DNA of 42,146 nucleotides from SAR324 cluster bacterium. Lineage in GTDB: Bacteria; SAR324; JACQKK01. Position 1 is the stretch's first letter, and every line of letters starts with the position of its first letter. The position numbers and the translations under genes were made by a program. This document shows, one piece after another, positions 28,075 through 37,548 of this stretch. The stretch is taken from positions 1-42,146 of the forward strand of contig JACZSY010000006.1 in assembly GCA_022573975.1 (NCBI GenBank), written 5' to 3'. The notes below the pieces were generated by a model. The model was given only the letters and a program-made list of their open reading frames with translations, was not told where the DNA came from and did no database searches.

Positions 28075-28842
28075 ATGCGCGGGTTATCCGGAAAAACGGC
28101 CATCGTCACCGGCGGGGCCAGCGGCATTGGCAAGGGAATCGGCAACAGGCTGGGCGAGGAAGGCTGCCTGGTCGGCATCTTCGACATCAACGGGGAAGGC
28201 GCCGAGGCGGCCGCCCAAGCCATCCGGGACGCCGGGGGAAAGGCCTTCATGCAGCAGGTGGATATCACCGACCATGAGGCGGTGGCCCGTGCCGTGACGG
28301 CTTTCGAGGCAGAGGCCGGCCCCACCGAAATCCTGATCAACAACGCAGGATGGGACAAGACCGAGAACTTCATCGATACCGACCTGGCCCTGTGGGACAA
28401 GGTGATCGCCATCAACCTGCACGGCCCCCTCAACCTGCACCATGTGGTGCTGCCCGGCATGGCCGGGCGGGGGCGGGGCAAGGTGGTCAATATTTCCTCG
28501 GACGCCGGGCGGGTGGGCTCCTCCGGGGAGGCCGTCTACGCCGCCTGCAAGGGCGGGCTGATCGCCTTCACCAAGACCATGGCCCGGGAAATGGCGCGCA
28601 ACCACATCAACATCAACGTGGTCTGCCCCGGCCCCACCGACACGCCCCTCTTCGCCGCCCTGATGGACCAGGGGGAGCGGGCGCGGAAAATCGCCGAAGG
28701 ACTCAAACGGGCCATTCCCTTCAAGCGCCTGGGCACCCCGGAAGACCTGGCCGGGGCCGTGGCCTTCCTGGCCTCGGACGACGCGGGTTTTATCACCGGA
28801 CAGGTGCTGAGCGTCTCTGGCGGACTGACCATGTCGGGGTAG
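28075..28842 (+). CDS. badH: 2-hydroxycyclohexanecarboxyl-CoA dehydrogenase (BadH-like SDR)
   Basis: TGGASGIGKGI; NNAGWDKTENF; SSDAGRVGSSGEAVYAACKGG; NVVCPGPTDTPL; SDDAGFITGQVLSVSGGLTMSG. Confidence 0.88.
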   Translation: MRGLSGKTAIVTGGASGIGKGIGNRLGEEGCLVGIFDINGEGAEAAAQAIRDAGGKAFMQQVDITDHEAVARAVTAFEAEAGPTEILINNAGWDKTENFIDTDLALWDKVIAINLHGPLNLHHVVLPGMAGRGRGKVVNISSDAGRVGSSGEAVYAACKGGLIAFTKTMAREMARNHININVVCPGPTDTPLFAALMDQGERARKIAEGLKRAIPFKRLGTPEDLAGAVAFLASDDAGFITGQVLSVSGGLTMSG

Positions 28843-28925
28843 GGCGTTTTCGCGCGGTGTGTAACCGATGTGGCGGGCAATGCGGGGGTATGGCGCCGTG
28901 CGTGGACCAAACAGGCCCGCCACGA

Positions 28926-29300
28926 TCAAAGGACGTTCCGCAAGATTATTCCGTCTGGCAAATAGTAATCATTGAACTTATTCCCAGAGAAGTAAATGTT
29001 TCCAAGACCGGCCATCTTAATAAATCCGCGAAGTCCCTCCATCGCGGGATGTGAGTCGGGGACCATTTCGGTATCGCCCGCATCAATTCCACCTAAATCG
29101 TCACGATTTTTGGACACGACCTCCGATACACGGCGATAAAATTCTCTTTTATCCGTCAGACCCACCGGAGGCACGATCCAAAGTCTCCAAATATCGGTGT
29201 CCGTGGCGTGGACCCACATTGCAAGCCGGGGCTTGAGGTCTGTCTCATCCAGCGCCTTGACCAGCAAGTGACCAGCGCTTACCAGTGTGTTTTGATCCAT
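28926..29300 (-). CDS. uncharacterized protein paired with a HEPN protein
   Basis: 124 aa ORF overlapping the upstream HEPN gene by 22 nt. Confidence 0.75.
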   Translation of the reverse strand: MDQNTLVSAGHLLVKALDETDLKPRLAMWVHATDTDIWRLWIVPPVGLTDKREFYRRVSEVVSKNRDDLGGIDAGDTEMVPDSHPAMEGLRGFIKMAGLGNIYFSGNKFNDYYLPDGIILRNVL

Positions 29301-29704
29301 TGAAGGACTCCTGAATCAGATTCGGCGATTGCCGTTATGAGGAATTTGGATGATGTGACGTCTCTGGTTTCGTAGCGCGCGTCGGGGGACCATTCTTTAA
29401 CGATAGCCCAATTGGCCCCGAACTCGGAATCTTTATCTTTTTGGTCTTTCAGTTCTGTTGTGAGACCGGCGAGTCCGATCAGGTTCTCGAAACCGTGCTG
29501 GAAAATTTTCAGGATAAAGGCTTTATCGGGAATCGTTTCGGCTGTAATCTGGGCCGCGATGCAGGCTTTTAAACCGAGCTCCACGGCATAGCCCGCCAGA
29601 TAATAGGCATTGGAAAATCGTCCGTTTTGGAAGAGGATAGTGGCGTCATCAAGTTTCGTCTGCGCGTATTTTTGAAGATCTGTTCGTTTAAGGCCGAGAC
29701 CCAT
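29279..29704 (-). CDS. HEPN-domain protein
   Basis: 141 aa; KLDDATILFQNGRFSNAYYLAGYAVELGLKACIAAQI...WSPDARYE...GVLQWIKTHW. Confidence 0.8.
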   Translation of the reverse strand: MGLGLKRTDLQKYAQTKLDDATILFQNGRFSNAYYLAGYAVELGLKACIAAQITAETIPDKAFILKIFQHGFENLIGLAGLTTELKDQKDKDSEFGANWAIVKEWSPDARYETRDVTSSKFLITAIAESDSGVLQWIKTHW

Positions 29705-29845
29705 GGGAAACCTCTACCGTTGGGCGGATATACGAGGCGGAAAGCCGGGCACGGACGCGATCCGCTGCTTCATTCCTTGCTGAAAACCCCACCAAAGGCG
29801 CACCGCGATGCAGTTTTCCGGCAAATAGCGATGCAAAAGTCCCCC

Positions 29846-30082
29846 TCACGTTTTGACGAGGGACATCCCATTGGGCACCTCGCCCCCTCCTTCCACTTCC
29901 TCCTCCTCGTCGCGGAATTGCATATGGTCGATGTTGCCTTCGATTTCTTCGAACAGGTCGCTGTCGGGGGCTTCGAGTTCGCTTCCGCATTGCTTGCAGT
30001 AGAGCCGGTCATCTTCAAGAAACACTTCCGAGGCGAGAATATCCTCCACGCATTCTTCGCAGAACAAGTTTTGCTCGGTCAT
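29846..30082 (-). CDS. small zinc-ribbon-like acidic protein
   Basis: 78 aa; CEECVEDILASEVFLEDDRLYCKQC with acidic tail. Confidence 0.65.
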   Translation of the reverse strand: MTEQNLFCEECVEDILASEVFLEDDRLYCKQCGSELEAPDSDLFEEIEGNIDHMQFRDEEEEVEGGGEVPNGMSLVKT

Positions 30083-30232
30083 GATGGGAAAATGTCCCTC
30101 CCGGCTTAAATTTTTGGTGAATCGGCCGCTGCCTTCACGGCGCCGCGGAACCCCACCGCGCCGCATTCCCCAACACGATGCGGTTCCCCGCGGCGATGGG
30201 GTTCCCACCCTCTTGCGGGGCCGCCTGTTCCA

Positions 30233-31429
30233 TCAGGGTATACGGATTAATACCAGCACTCCGGTGTAGGTGTAAACCTGGGTGGAGCCATGGGCCGTCG
30301 CCAACTCGTAGCCGCCGAACATTCCCAAAAGGGGAAATGTCCCCAACTGTTCATGGATCACGGAGAGGTCCACCCCTTCGCGGCCATAGAAGTTGCGCCC
30401 GCGGGCGGCGCAATCGAAATAGAGGCCGAAATCCGGCGGGCCATCCATGCGCTCGGCCAGCCCGCCCACCATGCGGCGCAGATCCAGCTCCGCATTGGCC
30501 GGGTTGCGATGCATGAACCCCATGGTCATCGAGGTGTCCATGGGATGGGGCACCACCAGGCCCTGGCTCTCCTGGTCGAAGCCGGCCAGGGCGCGCACGA
30601 TGCACGAGTCCCCGGTGAAGTTTGGGTTTTCCCTGTCGAGGGGAAAGCCGAACAACAGTTCCTGGGCCACCTGCTGCATGTCCTCCATGCCGAGGGCCTG
30701 TCCCTGCTCCAGGAAGGCCTTGAGCGCGGGGCGGCCATCCAGTTCCTTCATGATGAAGTCGTCGGCCCGGGTGATGAAATGGGGATCGCCGACCGCCGTG
30801 CAGGATTGGGTGATCCCCACGGATATCTCGTAGTCCCCGTCGAACCGCATCATGGCGATGGAGGCCGAGCGCACGCCTTCCATCCCCAATTGCAGGCTGA
30901 GGCCGACGCTCCCGTCGTCGGTGGCCCCGGCGCCGAACAGATTGGCCCCCAACAGCCCCTCGCCGTCCGTCTTGATGGCCAGCCGTTGCTGCATGCGGGT
31001 GTTGTCCACCCGGTAGGAATCGGGCAGCGCGAACAGGGTCGTTTTCCGATTTTGTTGGGCGCCGCCCCCCAGGAAGCGCTCCAGCCCGTCCCAGGTTTCC
31101 GGCAACAGTGCGCTGCGCGCCTCGATGCGGGGCGAGCAGCCCACCATCACGCCCACCGCGGCGCCGCCTTCCACCTCGCGGCCCCCGCCGATCACCCCCA
31201 TGGCGCTGCACCCGCTCAGGGCCAGGCAGCCCGAGCCTTCCAGCACCCTGTCGCGCACCGCGTCGGCACGGCCCAGGTGAGGCGTGGAAAAAAAGCAGAA
31301 CGCCCAATCGGCCCGCTCCAGGCCGGCCTGCCGCATGGCCTCCCGGGTGGCTTCCCGCGCGGCGTCGCCGGCATCCCCCAGCAGGGAAAGCCCCACGCCA
31401 ATCTGTACTGGTTTTTTAATTTTCTTCAT
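30233..31429 (-). CDS. FIST N/C domain protein, no output domain
   Basis: 398 aa; AFCFFSTPHLGR, GSGCLALSGCSAMGVIGGGREVEGGAAVGVM; FIST_C-like C-terminus. Confidence 0.85.
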   Translation of the reverse strand: MKKIKKPVQIGVGLSLLGDAGDAAREATREAMRQAGLERADWAFCFFSTPHLGRADAVRDRVLEGSGCLALSGCSAMGVIGGGREVEGGAAVGVMVGCSPRIEARSALLPETWDGLERFLGGGAQQNRKTTLFALPDSYRVDNTRMQQRLAIKTDGEGLLGANLFGAGATDDGSVGLSLQLGMEGVRSASIAMMRFDGDYEISVGITQSCTAVGDPHFITRADDFIMKELDGRPALKAFLEQGQALGMEDMQQVAQELLFGFPLDRENPNFTGDSCIVRALAGFDQESQGLVVPHPMDTSMTMGFMHRNPANAELDLRRMVGGLAERMDGPPDFGLYFDCAARGRNFYGREGVDLSVIHEQLGTFPLLGMFGGYELATAHGSTQVYTYTGVLVLIRIP

Positions 31430-31550
31430 TAAAATAGCAATTTCAGAAGTTTATGAAGTTTATTTTTCTTGAAATCTTTTTTAAATTTCAATTATATTAC
31501 TTCTTAATTCAAATGGCATTATACAAATTATTTTTTTTTGTTGGCTTACA

Positions 31551-33199
31551 CCTGATTCCGTGAAGCTTATACCGGTTTGAGGGAAACAAGCTTATCTTTT
31601 GCCGTGATTGGTTTGCCATGGCCTGTTCGGAGAATACCACAGGGGCAGGAAAGGGTTTTTCGGCCCGATTGAATGCGTACTTTTGTGAAATATCCGCGTT
31701 AGGGACAAGGTTGCGCCTTGCCGATTTGGACCGAGGTGAGGAGAAAGCTGCCTTCGGGTGGATATGACCGGTAATTCAGCCGGGACACGCACGCAGGACG
31801 GCGAGTACCCATTGGCTGTTGGCGGTGCGCCGCCCTAATTTGAGCACTTGGGTGCCGGCATGATGGGTAAGCACGGCGGCGTGGTAGAGCAAGGTCTGCA
31901 TGACAGTGCGCAGGCGAAAACGCACCTGGTTCAATTCGCGCAGGCGCTTGGGAAGGTGCGGCCGGTTGCGTTTCATCCGTTCTCCCAACAGGCGCAGGAG
32001 ATTGAAAGCGATCTGGGCGAAGGAAAGGATGTGGGCGTTGGTGGCGAACTTGGCCGAGGGAAAGCGTTCCAGCCCGATGTCGGATTTGAGTTCGGAATGA
32101 AACTGCTCGCAGCTGGCGTGGGCGTGGTAGAGATCGAACACCTCCTCCACCGGCAAATCCAGGGAGCTCCACAGGCTTTCCAACGCGTACTCCGGCGTGA
32201 GCAGGAGTTGTTCGCCGTGTCTTGCGCGCCTGGTGACCAGCGTGATGCGGCGCACCGAGTCGCCGGAGGAAAGGCAGTGGCGCTCGTCAATGAGGGCGGT
32301 GTAATACCCCGGTCCCGAAGCGAAGTGTTCCTTGTCCTCGCCCAGGGAACCCCAGACTTTCCAGGGGTCTTCATGGCGTGGGTTTCCGCGGACGATGAAG
32401 TCGGCCTGCTCGTCCAGGCAGGCCTGCAAGGTCTCATCGCTGTCATGGGCCGCGTCCATGCGCGCCAGCAGCGCAACATCGGTGAGCCGCCGTGCCGAGG
32501 AGACGGCGGTTTTGAAAAAAGGAATGAATTCCTTTTGCGGATGCTGGGAGCCGGGCCGCAGTTGCTGGGCGGCCATGTAGCCCTGCTCTCCCAGGTAGGC
32601 GAAAAGCGGAGGATAGCCGTTGAACCCTTGATAGGTGTAGGACACGCCCTCGCGCTTGGCGCCCGAGTTGTCCATGGGGCTGGTGTCGAAGTCCAGCGGT
32701 ACGAAGCCTTGTTTATGGGCTAAAGGTTCTCCATGGGTTTCCAGGATGCGCAGGCAGGCCTCATGGAGGTTTTGCTCGAGTTGGGACGGCGCGGCGTCGA
32801 TCCGTTGGCGCATGATTTCCGCCGAGGGCAGGCGTTTCAAGCGCAACATGCGCCGGAAGGCCACGTCGTCCCGGTAGGCACTGACCGCCTCGAAGTCGCT
32901 CTTGCCCAACGCCAACAAAGCGATCTGGGTGGTGTAGATGGAATGATCGGGAATGGTCTTGACCGACGGCCCGAACAAGGCGGGTAACCTCGCGGCTTTT
33001 AACAGGTATGAAAAAGCGGGCAGTCCAGCGTGGCTGGTCAATAATAGTTCGGTAAAACCGTATTCGAGGCGCATGCCGATCCCTCCCTGGATAGGCCGAT
33101 AAGTTCATTCACCCAACGGGTGAAGCCATCGGACCGCCTCCAGGCCCCGGCTGTCAAGGGGAAAACAGGCTTGGCATGAACCATGTTCACGGAATCAGG
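31551..33199. mobile_element. IS1380-family insertion sequence with intact terminal inverted repeats
   Basis: CCTGATTCCGTGAA at the left end and TTCACGGAATCAGG at the right end (14-bp perfect TIR) around one transposase; no clean target duplication visible. Confidence 0.93.
31776..33074 (-). CDS. IS1380-family DDE transposase
   Basis: 432 aa; VPLDFDTSPMDNSGAKREGVSYTYQGFNGYPPLFAYLGEQGY; C-terminal FHSELKSDIGLERFPSAKFATNAHILSFAQIAFNLLRLLGE. Confidence 0.94.
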   Translation of the reverse strand: MRLEYGFTELLLTSHAGLPAFSYLLKAARLPALFGPSVKTIPDHSIYTTQIALLALGKSDFEAVSAYRDDVAFRRMLRLKRLPSAEIMRQRIDAAPSQLEQNLHEACLRILETHGEPLAHKQGFVPLDFDTSPMDNSGAKREGVSYTYQGFNGYPPLFAYLGEQGYMAAQQLRPGSQHPQKEFIPFFKTAVSSARRLTDVALLARMDAAHDSDETLQACLDEQADFIVRGNPRHEDPWKVWGSLGEDKEHFASGPGYYTALIDERHCLSSGDSVRRITLVTRRARHGEQLLLTPEYALESLWSSLDLPVEEVFDLYHAHASCEQFHSELKSDIGLERFPSAKFATNAHILSFAQIAFNLLRLLGERMKRNRPHLPKRLRELNQVRFRLRTVMQTLLYHAAVLTHHAGTQVLKLGRRTANSQWVLAVLRACPG

Positions 33200-33258
33200 T
33201 ATAACTCCATCGCCGCATCGTTCAATTCACTTTAAATTCTCTTATTTTCGACAAACCA

Positions 33259-33273
33259 TTGTATATGCAAGTT
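33259..33273. promoter_or_regulatory. candidate MarR operator TTGTATATGCAAGTT
   Basis: Imperfect palindrome TTGTATATGCAA; 14/15 match to 33746-33760. Confidence 0.45.
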
Positions 33274-33288
33274 TATTTTCAAATTTTT

Positions 33289-33738
33289 TTAAACCGACCG
33301 AACCGCATCAATTGTCGCGGTGGAAATTGCCAACAGTTGCTTTATTTTCGATGGGCCGATTTTTTCGCTGATTTGGGACTGCGCCTCCTGCCACAGGGGA
33401 TACGCCTGCACGATGATTTGCGCTCCCTGTTCCGTGAGGAAAACCTCCCGAACACGTTTGTCCTTGCCAGGCCGCACTTGGATCAACTGTTTTTCTTTAA
33501 GGAATTTCAGGTTTCGGGTCAGCGTACTAAGATCCATCACGGTCAAATACGCTAATTTTGAAATGGTGACCGGCCCCGAATGTGCGACGGCTGTCAGTAA
33601 TGGCAACTGGGTTGAACGAATGCCTGTGGGGCTGAGAATCTTGTCATAAAATCGCGTCAAAGCCCGATTGGCCTTACGCAAATTTAAACAAGCGCATTCC
33701 TGAATCATTTTTCCCGTAATGGTTTTCAAATCGTCCAT
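33289..33738 (-). CDS. MarR-family transcriptional regulator
   Basis: 149 aa; winged-helix TISKLAYLTVMDLSTLTRNLKFLKEKQLIQVRPGKDKRVREVFLTEQG. Confidence 0.92.
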   Translation of the reverse strand: MDDLKTITGKMIQECACLNLRKANRALTRFYDKILSPTGIRSTQLPLLTAVAHSGPVTISKLAYLTVMDLSTLTRNLKFLKEKQLIQVRPGKDKRVREVFLTEQGAQIIVQAYPLWQEAQSQISEKIGPSKIKQLLAISTATIDAVRSV

Positions 33739-33745
33739 AATTTAA

Positions 33746-33760
33746 TTGTATATGCAGGTT
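33746..33760. promoter_or_regulatory. candidate MarR operator TTGTATATGCAGGTT next to the marR start
   Basis: 8 bp upstream of the marR ATG; near-identical to 33259-33273. Confidence 0.5.
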
Positions 33761-34115
33761 AAAAAGACTGTCAAGCAATTTTGAATGTGGATCCCTCCAC
33801 CCCGAAACCGCAGTGAAAGGGGGTGTTTTTTTCGATTTTTCCCGTCATGCTTTCCCATTTTTATTCCGGTGCAATCCGCGGAAAACCAAGCGATGGTTTA
33901 CTCCAATGTGACAAGGCGATCGTGCCCCGTGGACGAGCGCATAAAGAAATTGGGAGGAAACTTTGACATCGGCACATATGCATTTGAGGTATGCACAAAG
34001 GCTGATTTTGATACTATCCGGTTGAAATATCATCCAGGAATGGAGATTGGGGGGGTCAGCTTCCGCCAGGCAATGCGCACGTGGGGGGGCGCTCTCCCCC
34101 CTGATGCTCCTCGCA

Positions 34116-34592
34116 CTACGAATGCTCCTCGCGGGCCAGGTTGCGGTTCCAGGCGGGGATTTCCACCACCAGGTCCACCGAGCCGTCGGCGACGCATTGG
34201 CAGGCCAGGCGGGACTTCATGGTGAGGCCGGGCGCCTCGTCGAGCATCTCGTCCTCGTCGTCGGAAATCTCGTTGCAGCTTTCCAGCCCCTGGCGCACGA
34301 TGACGTGGCAGGTGGAGCAGGCCGCGAAGCCCCCGCAGGCGTGGTCGATCTCGATGCCGGCCTGGGCCGCGAAGTCCAGCACGGAGCCGGGCAGCCCCTC
34401 GTGATGGCCGCCGCCGTCCACCGGCCCGGCTTCCACCACCTTGTCCATGGGGAGAAAGGTAATCTTGAAGGCCTGCTTCGGCCCTTCGATTTCGGTCTCC
34501 AGCCGTGACAATGAGCGCTTGCCGCTCTCCGTCGTGTCTTCTTTCACGCCCTCTTTTCCGCTTTCTTGCATGCTTTCCTGTATTCTTTCCAA
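34116..34592 (-). CDS. fdx: 2Fe-2S ferredoxin, Isc Fdx-like
   Basis: IDHACGGFAACSTCHVIV...EDEMLDEAPGLTMKSRLACQ...DLVVEIPAWNRNLAREE. Confidence 0.9.
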   Translation of the reverse strand: MERIQESMQESGKEGVKEDTTESGKRSLSRLETEIEGPKQAFKITFLPMDKVVEAGPVDGGGHHEGLPGSVLDFAAQAGIEIDHACGGFAACSTCHVIVRQGLESCNEISDDEDEMLDEAPGLTMKSRLACQCVADGSVDLVVEIPAWNRNLAREEHS

Positions 34593-34736
34593 TGCGCCGA
34601 TCCTGTCACCAAGGATAGTGAAAATTGCCGGGACGCCATATGCGTCTATAATTGCCGTATTAATTTAATATGACACGCCTGGGCGGGGGGGCATAGCGTG
34701 GTGTGGTATTGTGTGGGATGGCATCGCGCGGGTTGT

Positions 34737-35381
34737 TCACCCTTCTTTGCCATAGAGCACCGGGTTGAGGCTGGGATCGTTGTACATCTTCATTTGGCGG
34801 TAGACCTTGAAACGCTTGCGGCCGGCGCGCAGGTCCCCCAGCAGGGCCGCCAGGGCCTCGGCCAAGTCACCGCGCTGTTCGCTCAACACGGCCAGCTTGG
34901 CCCGGCAGGCTTCGCGGTGGGGTGCATCGGCGTCCCGCCTTTCGGTCTGTTCGCGCATGTGAAAAATCTTGAGGGAGAGGATCGAGAGGCGGTCCACGAT
35001 GCTGCCCACCGATTCCGAATTGTGGGGCAGGGTGGCGGCGCCGGGGGAAACACCGCCCAGGGCGGCCAGCACTGCCTCGTCCACGCGCTCCATGGCGTCG
35101 TTGCGGGCCTGGTTGAGCCCGTCGATGGCGCGCTTGACCCGGGCGATGACGGCGTCGCCGGCCTTCGGATCGCGGGCCTGGTCTTCCTCGTGCCAGAGCT
35201 CGAAGTTGCGGGCGTGATTGTCCAGGGCGGCGTTCAGCAGCGGCGCGGATTCGGCGTGGGCCACCGGCTCGCCGTGCCAGCGGGTCACCAGATCGTCCTG
35301 CCGGGTCACGAGAGCGGGTACGTCGATGGTTTGTACTTCCATGGTCTGTACTTCAATGGCGGGTCCGCCGGGGGTGTCCAT
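34737..35381 (-). CDS. DUF4254 family protein
   Basis: NFELWHEEDQARDP...IDGLNQARNDAMERVDEAVLA; start at MDTPGGPAIEVQT, overlapping the upstream GT9 gene. Confidence 0.82.
   Translation of the reverse strand: MDTPGGPAIEVQTMEVQTIDVPALVTRQDDLVTRWHGEPVAHAESAPLLNAALDNHARNFELWHEEDQARDPKAGDAVIARVKRAIDGLNQARNDAMERVDEAVLAALGGVSPGAATLPHNSESVGSIVDRLSILSLKIFHMREQTERRDADAPHREACRAKLAVLSEQRGDLAEALAALLGDLRAGRKRFKVYRQMKMYNDPSLNPVLYGKEG
35328..35357. repeat. 15-bp tandem duplication in the DUF4254 N-terminus (EVQT EVQT)
   Basis: GGTTTGTACTTCCAT / GGTCTGTACTTCAAT. Confidence 0.85.
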
Positions 35382-36432
35382 CTTCGAGCAGGGTCTCCAG
35401 AAACAATTCCAGCGCCTGTTCCACGGCGCCATAGGTCAAATCGGCGAGGCATTCCTCGCCGCAACGGGGATAATGGCAGTCGGTCTTGCACCCTGGATCA
35501 TACTCCACGCTCCGGTGGATGGGAACATCCGGCGGCGTCCAGGTATGCGCGAAGTCCCTGCCGAACACGGTCAGGGTGGGGGTGCCGACGGAGACGGCCA
35601 TATGGTGGGGGCCTCCGTCGTTGCCAAGGAACAGGTGGCACCGCTCCAACAGGGCGGCCATTTCCAGCAGGTCCGGCATGGGAAAATCCGGGAGGGCCAG
35701 GTGTCTCATGTGAAGGCGCAGGGCATTGTTGAAGGTTTCCTCTCCCGGCCCCCAGACGATCCAGACCTTCGCTCCATACCGCTCGATCAGCACGTCGGCC
35801 AGGTGGGCATAACGTTCCACCGGCCAGGCGCGGTAACTCCGCCGGGAAACCGGGCAGAGCGCCACCAGCAAATCCCGGGGCGTCACGCCCAGCCCCGTCC
35901 ATTGGCGCCGCGCATGGGCGCGTTCCGTTTCGCCGAGGAAAATTTCGGGGAGCAGCGAAGGCACCGCGACGCCCAGGCCTTTTACCAGGGCCGCCTTGTG
36001 CCCGGCCGAATAGGACACCGGCCCGTCCGGGCGTACGGTTTCGGTATATCCCCAGCGTCGGCCCCTGAAATCCAGGCCGATCCGCCGCACCGCCCCGGTC
36101 AGCCGGGTGATCAGGGCGCTGCGGGGATTGGAGAAGAAGTCCACCACCAGGTCGAATTTCTCGCGCCGCAAACGCCACAGCAGGGCGATTTTCGAGCGCA
36201 ACGATCCACAGCGGGGATGGAGGATGACTTGATCCACGTTGGGATTGTGCCGAAAGAGTTGATCCGACGGCTTTTCGGTGAGGAAGCTGATGCGGGCGCC
36301 GGGATAGGCCTTTCGCAAGGCGGCCACCGTGGGCGTCGTCATGAGCACGTCGCCGATGCGGCGCAGTTGGATCAGCAGGATTCGTTCGGGAGTGAAAGGC
36401 TCGGGCATGGGTCGCGGCATGGGTTGCAGCAT
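35353..36432 (-). CDS. glycosyltransferase family 9 (heptosyltransferase-like)
   Basis: ILLIQLRRIGDVLMTTPTVAALRKAYPGARISFLTE; LFLGNDGGPHHMAVSVGTPTLTVFG. Confidence 0.92.
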   Translation of the reverse strand: MLQPMPRPMPEPFTPERILLIQLRRIGDVLMTTPTVAALRKAYPGARISFLTEKPSDQLFRHNPNVDQVILHPRCGSLRSKIALLWRLRREKFDLVVDFFSNPRSALITRLTGAVRRIGLDFRGRRWGYTETVRPDGPVSYSAGHKAALVKGLGVAVPSLLPEIFLGETERAHARRQWTGLGVTPRDLLVALCPVSRRSYRAWPVERYAHLADVLIERYGAKVWIVWGPGEETFNNALRLHMRHLALPDFPMPDLLEMAALLERCHLFLGNDGGPHHMAVSVGTPTLTVFGRDFAHTWTPPDVPIHRSVEYDPGCKTDCHYPRCGEECLADLTYGAVEQALELFLETLLEDGHPRRTRH

Positions 36433-36726
36433 CGCGCCGATTGGCGTTTTCGATGAAAGGCGCGGGACGCCTCGATGGGCCTCCTTCAAAATGCACTCTA
36501 TGGCAGAATTTTTCCACCACAATCGGCCTCGAGCCGCGTTTTGGTGCCAACTCGCCCCCAAACAGGGATTGTCATGTTTATTTTAGAAGGGTCACAAGCA
36601 ACTTCTGGAAATTAAAGCGCGCATTTCCAGAGGGTCCGGGTTATGCAGTCTCGGGAGGGCGATAGGAAGTGCGAGGGCCAGGAGGAGGCCTGCCGGAATA
36701 AATACGATCGACCTCCTGCGCTGTTG

Positions 36727-37548
36727 CTATCGGGGCAGGTCGGAGAGCGCGGCCAGGAATTTCCGGATGCGAGCGGCGTTGGCGCCCACGTCGCTTCGTC
36801 CCACCCGGGAGACGGAGCGCAGGTCCAGGCGGCTGCCGCCTTCCACCGGGGTGATGCGCACCACCACATCGTCCTTGAAGCCGAACCAAAAAGTGGTGTC
36901 CGTGGCTTCGATACGGCCCTCCTCCGGCACCGCGGCGGCAATTTCCCAGCCCAGCTTCCGCGCGGCCTGCAGGGCGTGGCCGAACAGGGCCTCCTGGCTT
37001 ATGCGGTAAAATTGGGGGGCGAGATCGGGATAGCCCAACCGCTGCTGGGCGGCGATCTCGGGGCCGCCGTAACTTGCGGAATTTGGGGCGTCGCGCCGCT
37101 TCGCCAGGATTTCCACGAATACCGGCGGATTTTCGGTGTCGGTGGAGATATCGTGGATGGGCGGCACGGAGCGCGCCTTTTGCAATTGCAACAGGGGCGG
37201 GCCGAAACTAAAGCAGGCGATCACCACTGCTGGCAGAAGGGTTGCGATACTCCAGCGGGAGCCAAAGACCAGAGCCGCCCCCAAAACTGGCAGGGCGAAT
37301 ACAGCCGTGGCAATCCCCAAATAGGCGCTCCACCTCAGTACCGTGAAGCCGGCGCGGAAATCCCACCAGCCCAACTGGTGTCCCAGGCCAGACAGCCCGG
37401 CGCCCGCCAAGGCCGCGAGGGCGGCGGCAAGCACGATCCACCCCATGACTACGATTGTTCGCCGTATCCGACCGGCTCGTCGCCCCCGCACCCGGCCTTG
37501 ATTTTTCGTGGTGCCTCGTCCCATTCGTATTGCCGTGGCAGTCACCAA
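36727..37548 (-). CDS. DUF1499 membrane protein
   Basis: TM segments then IHDISTDTENPPVFVEILAKR...FGFKDDVVVRITP...SRVGRSDVGANAARIRKFLA. Confidence 0.88.
   Translation of the reverse strand: MVTATAIRMGRGTTKNQGRVRGRRAGRIRRTIVVMGWIVLAAALAALAGAGLSGLGHQLGWWDFRAGFTVLRWSAYLGIATAVFALPVLGAALVFGSRWSIATLLPAVVIACFSFGPPLLQLQKARSVPPIHDISTDTENPPVFVEILAKRRDAPNSASYGGPEIAAQQRLGYPDLAPQFYRISQEALFGHALQAARKLGWEIAAAVPEEGRIEATDTTFWFGFKDDVVVRITPVEGGSRLDLRSVSRVGRSDVGANAARIRKFLAALSDLPR

Noticed and set aside
33785-34225. + strand 146-aa ORF upstream of and into fdx
   Set aside because: Its second half is antisense to the ferredoxin gene; the first half has no recognizable family.
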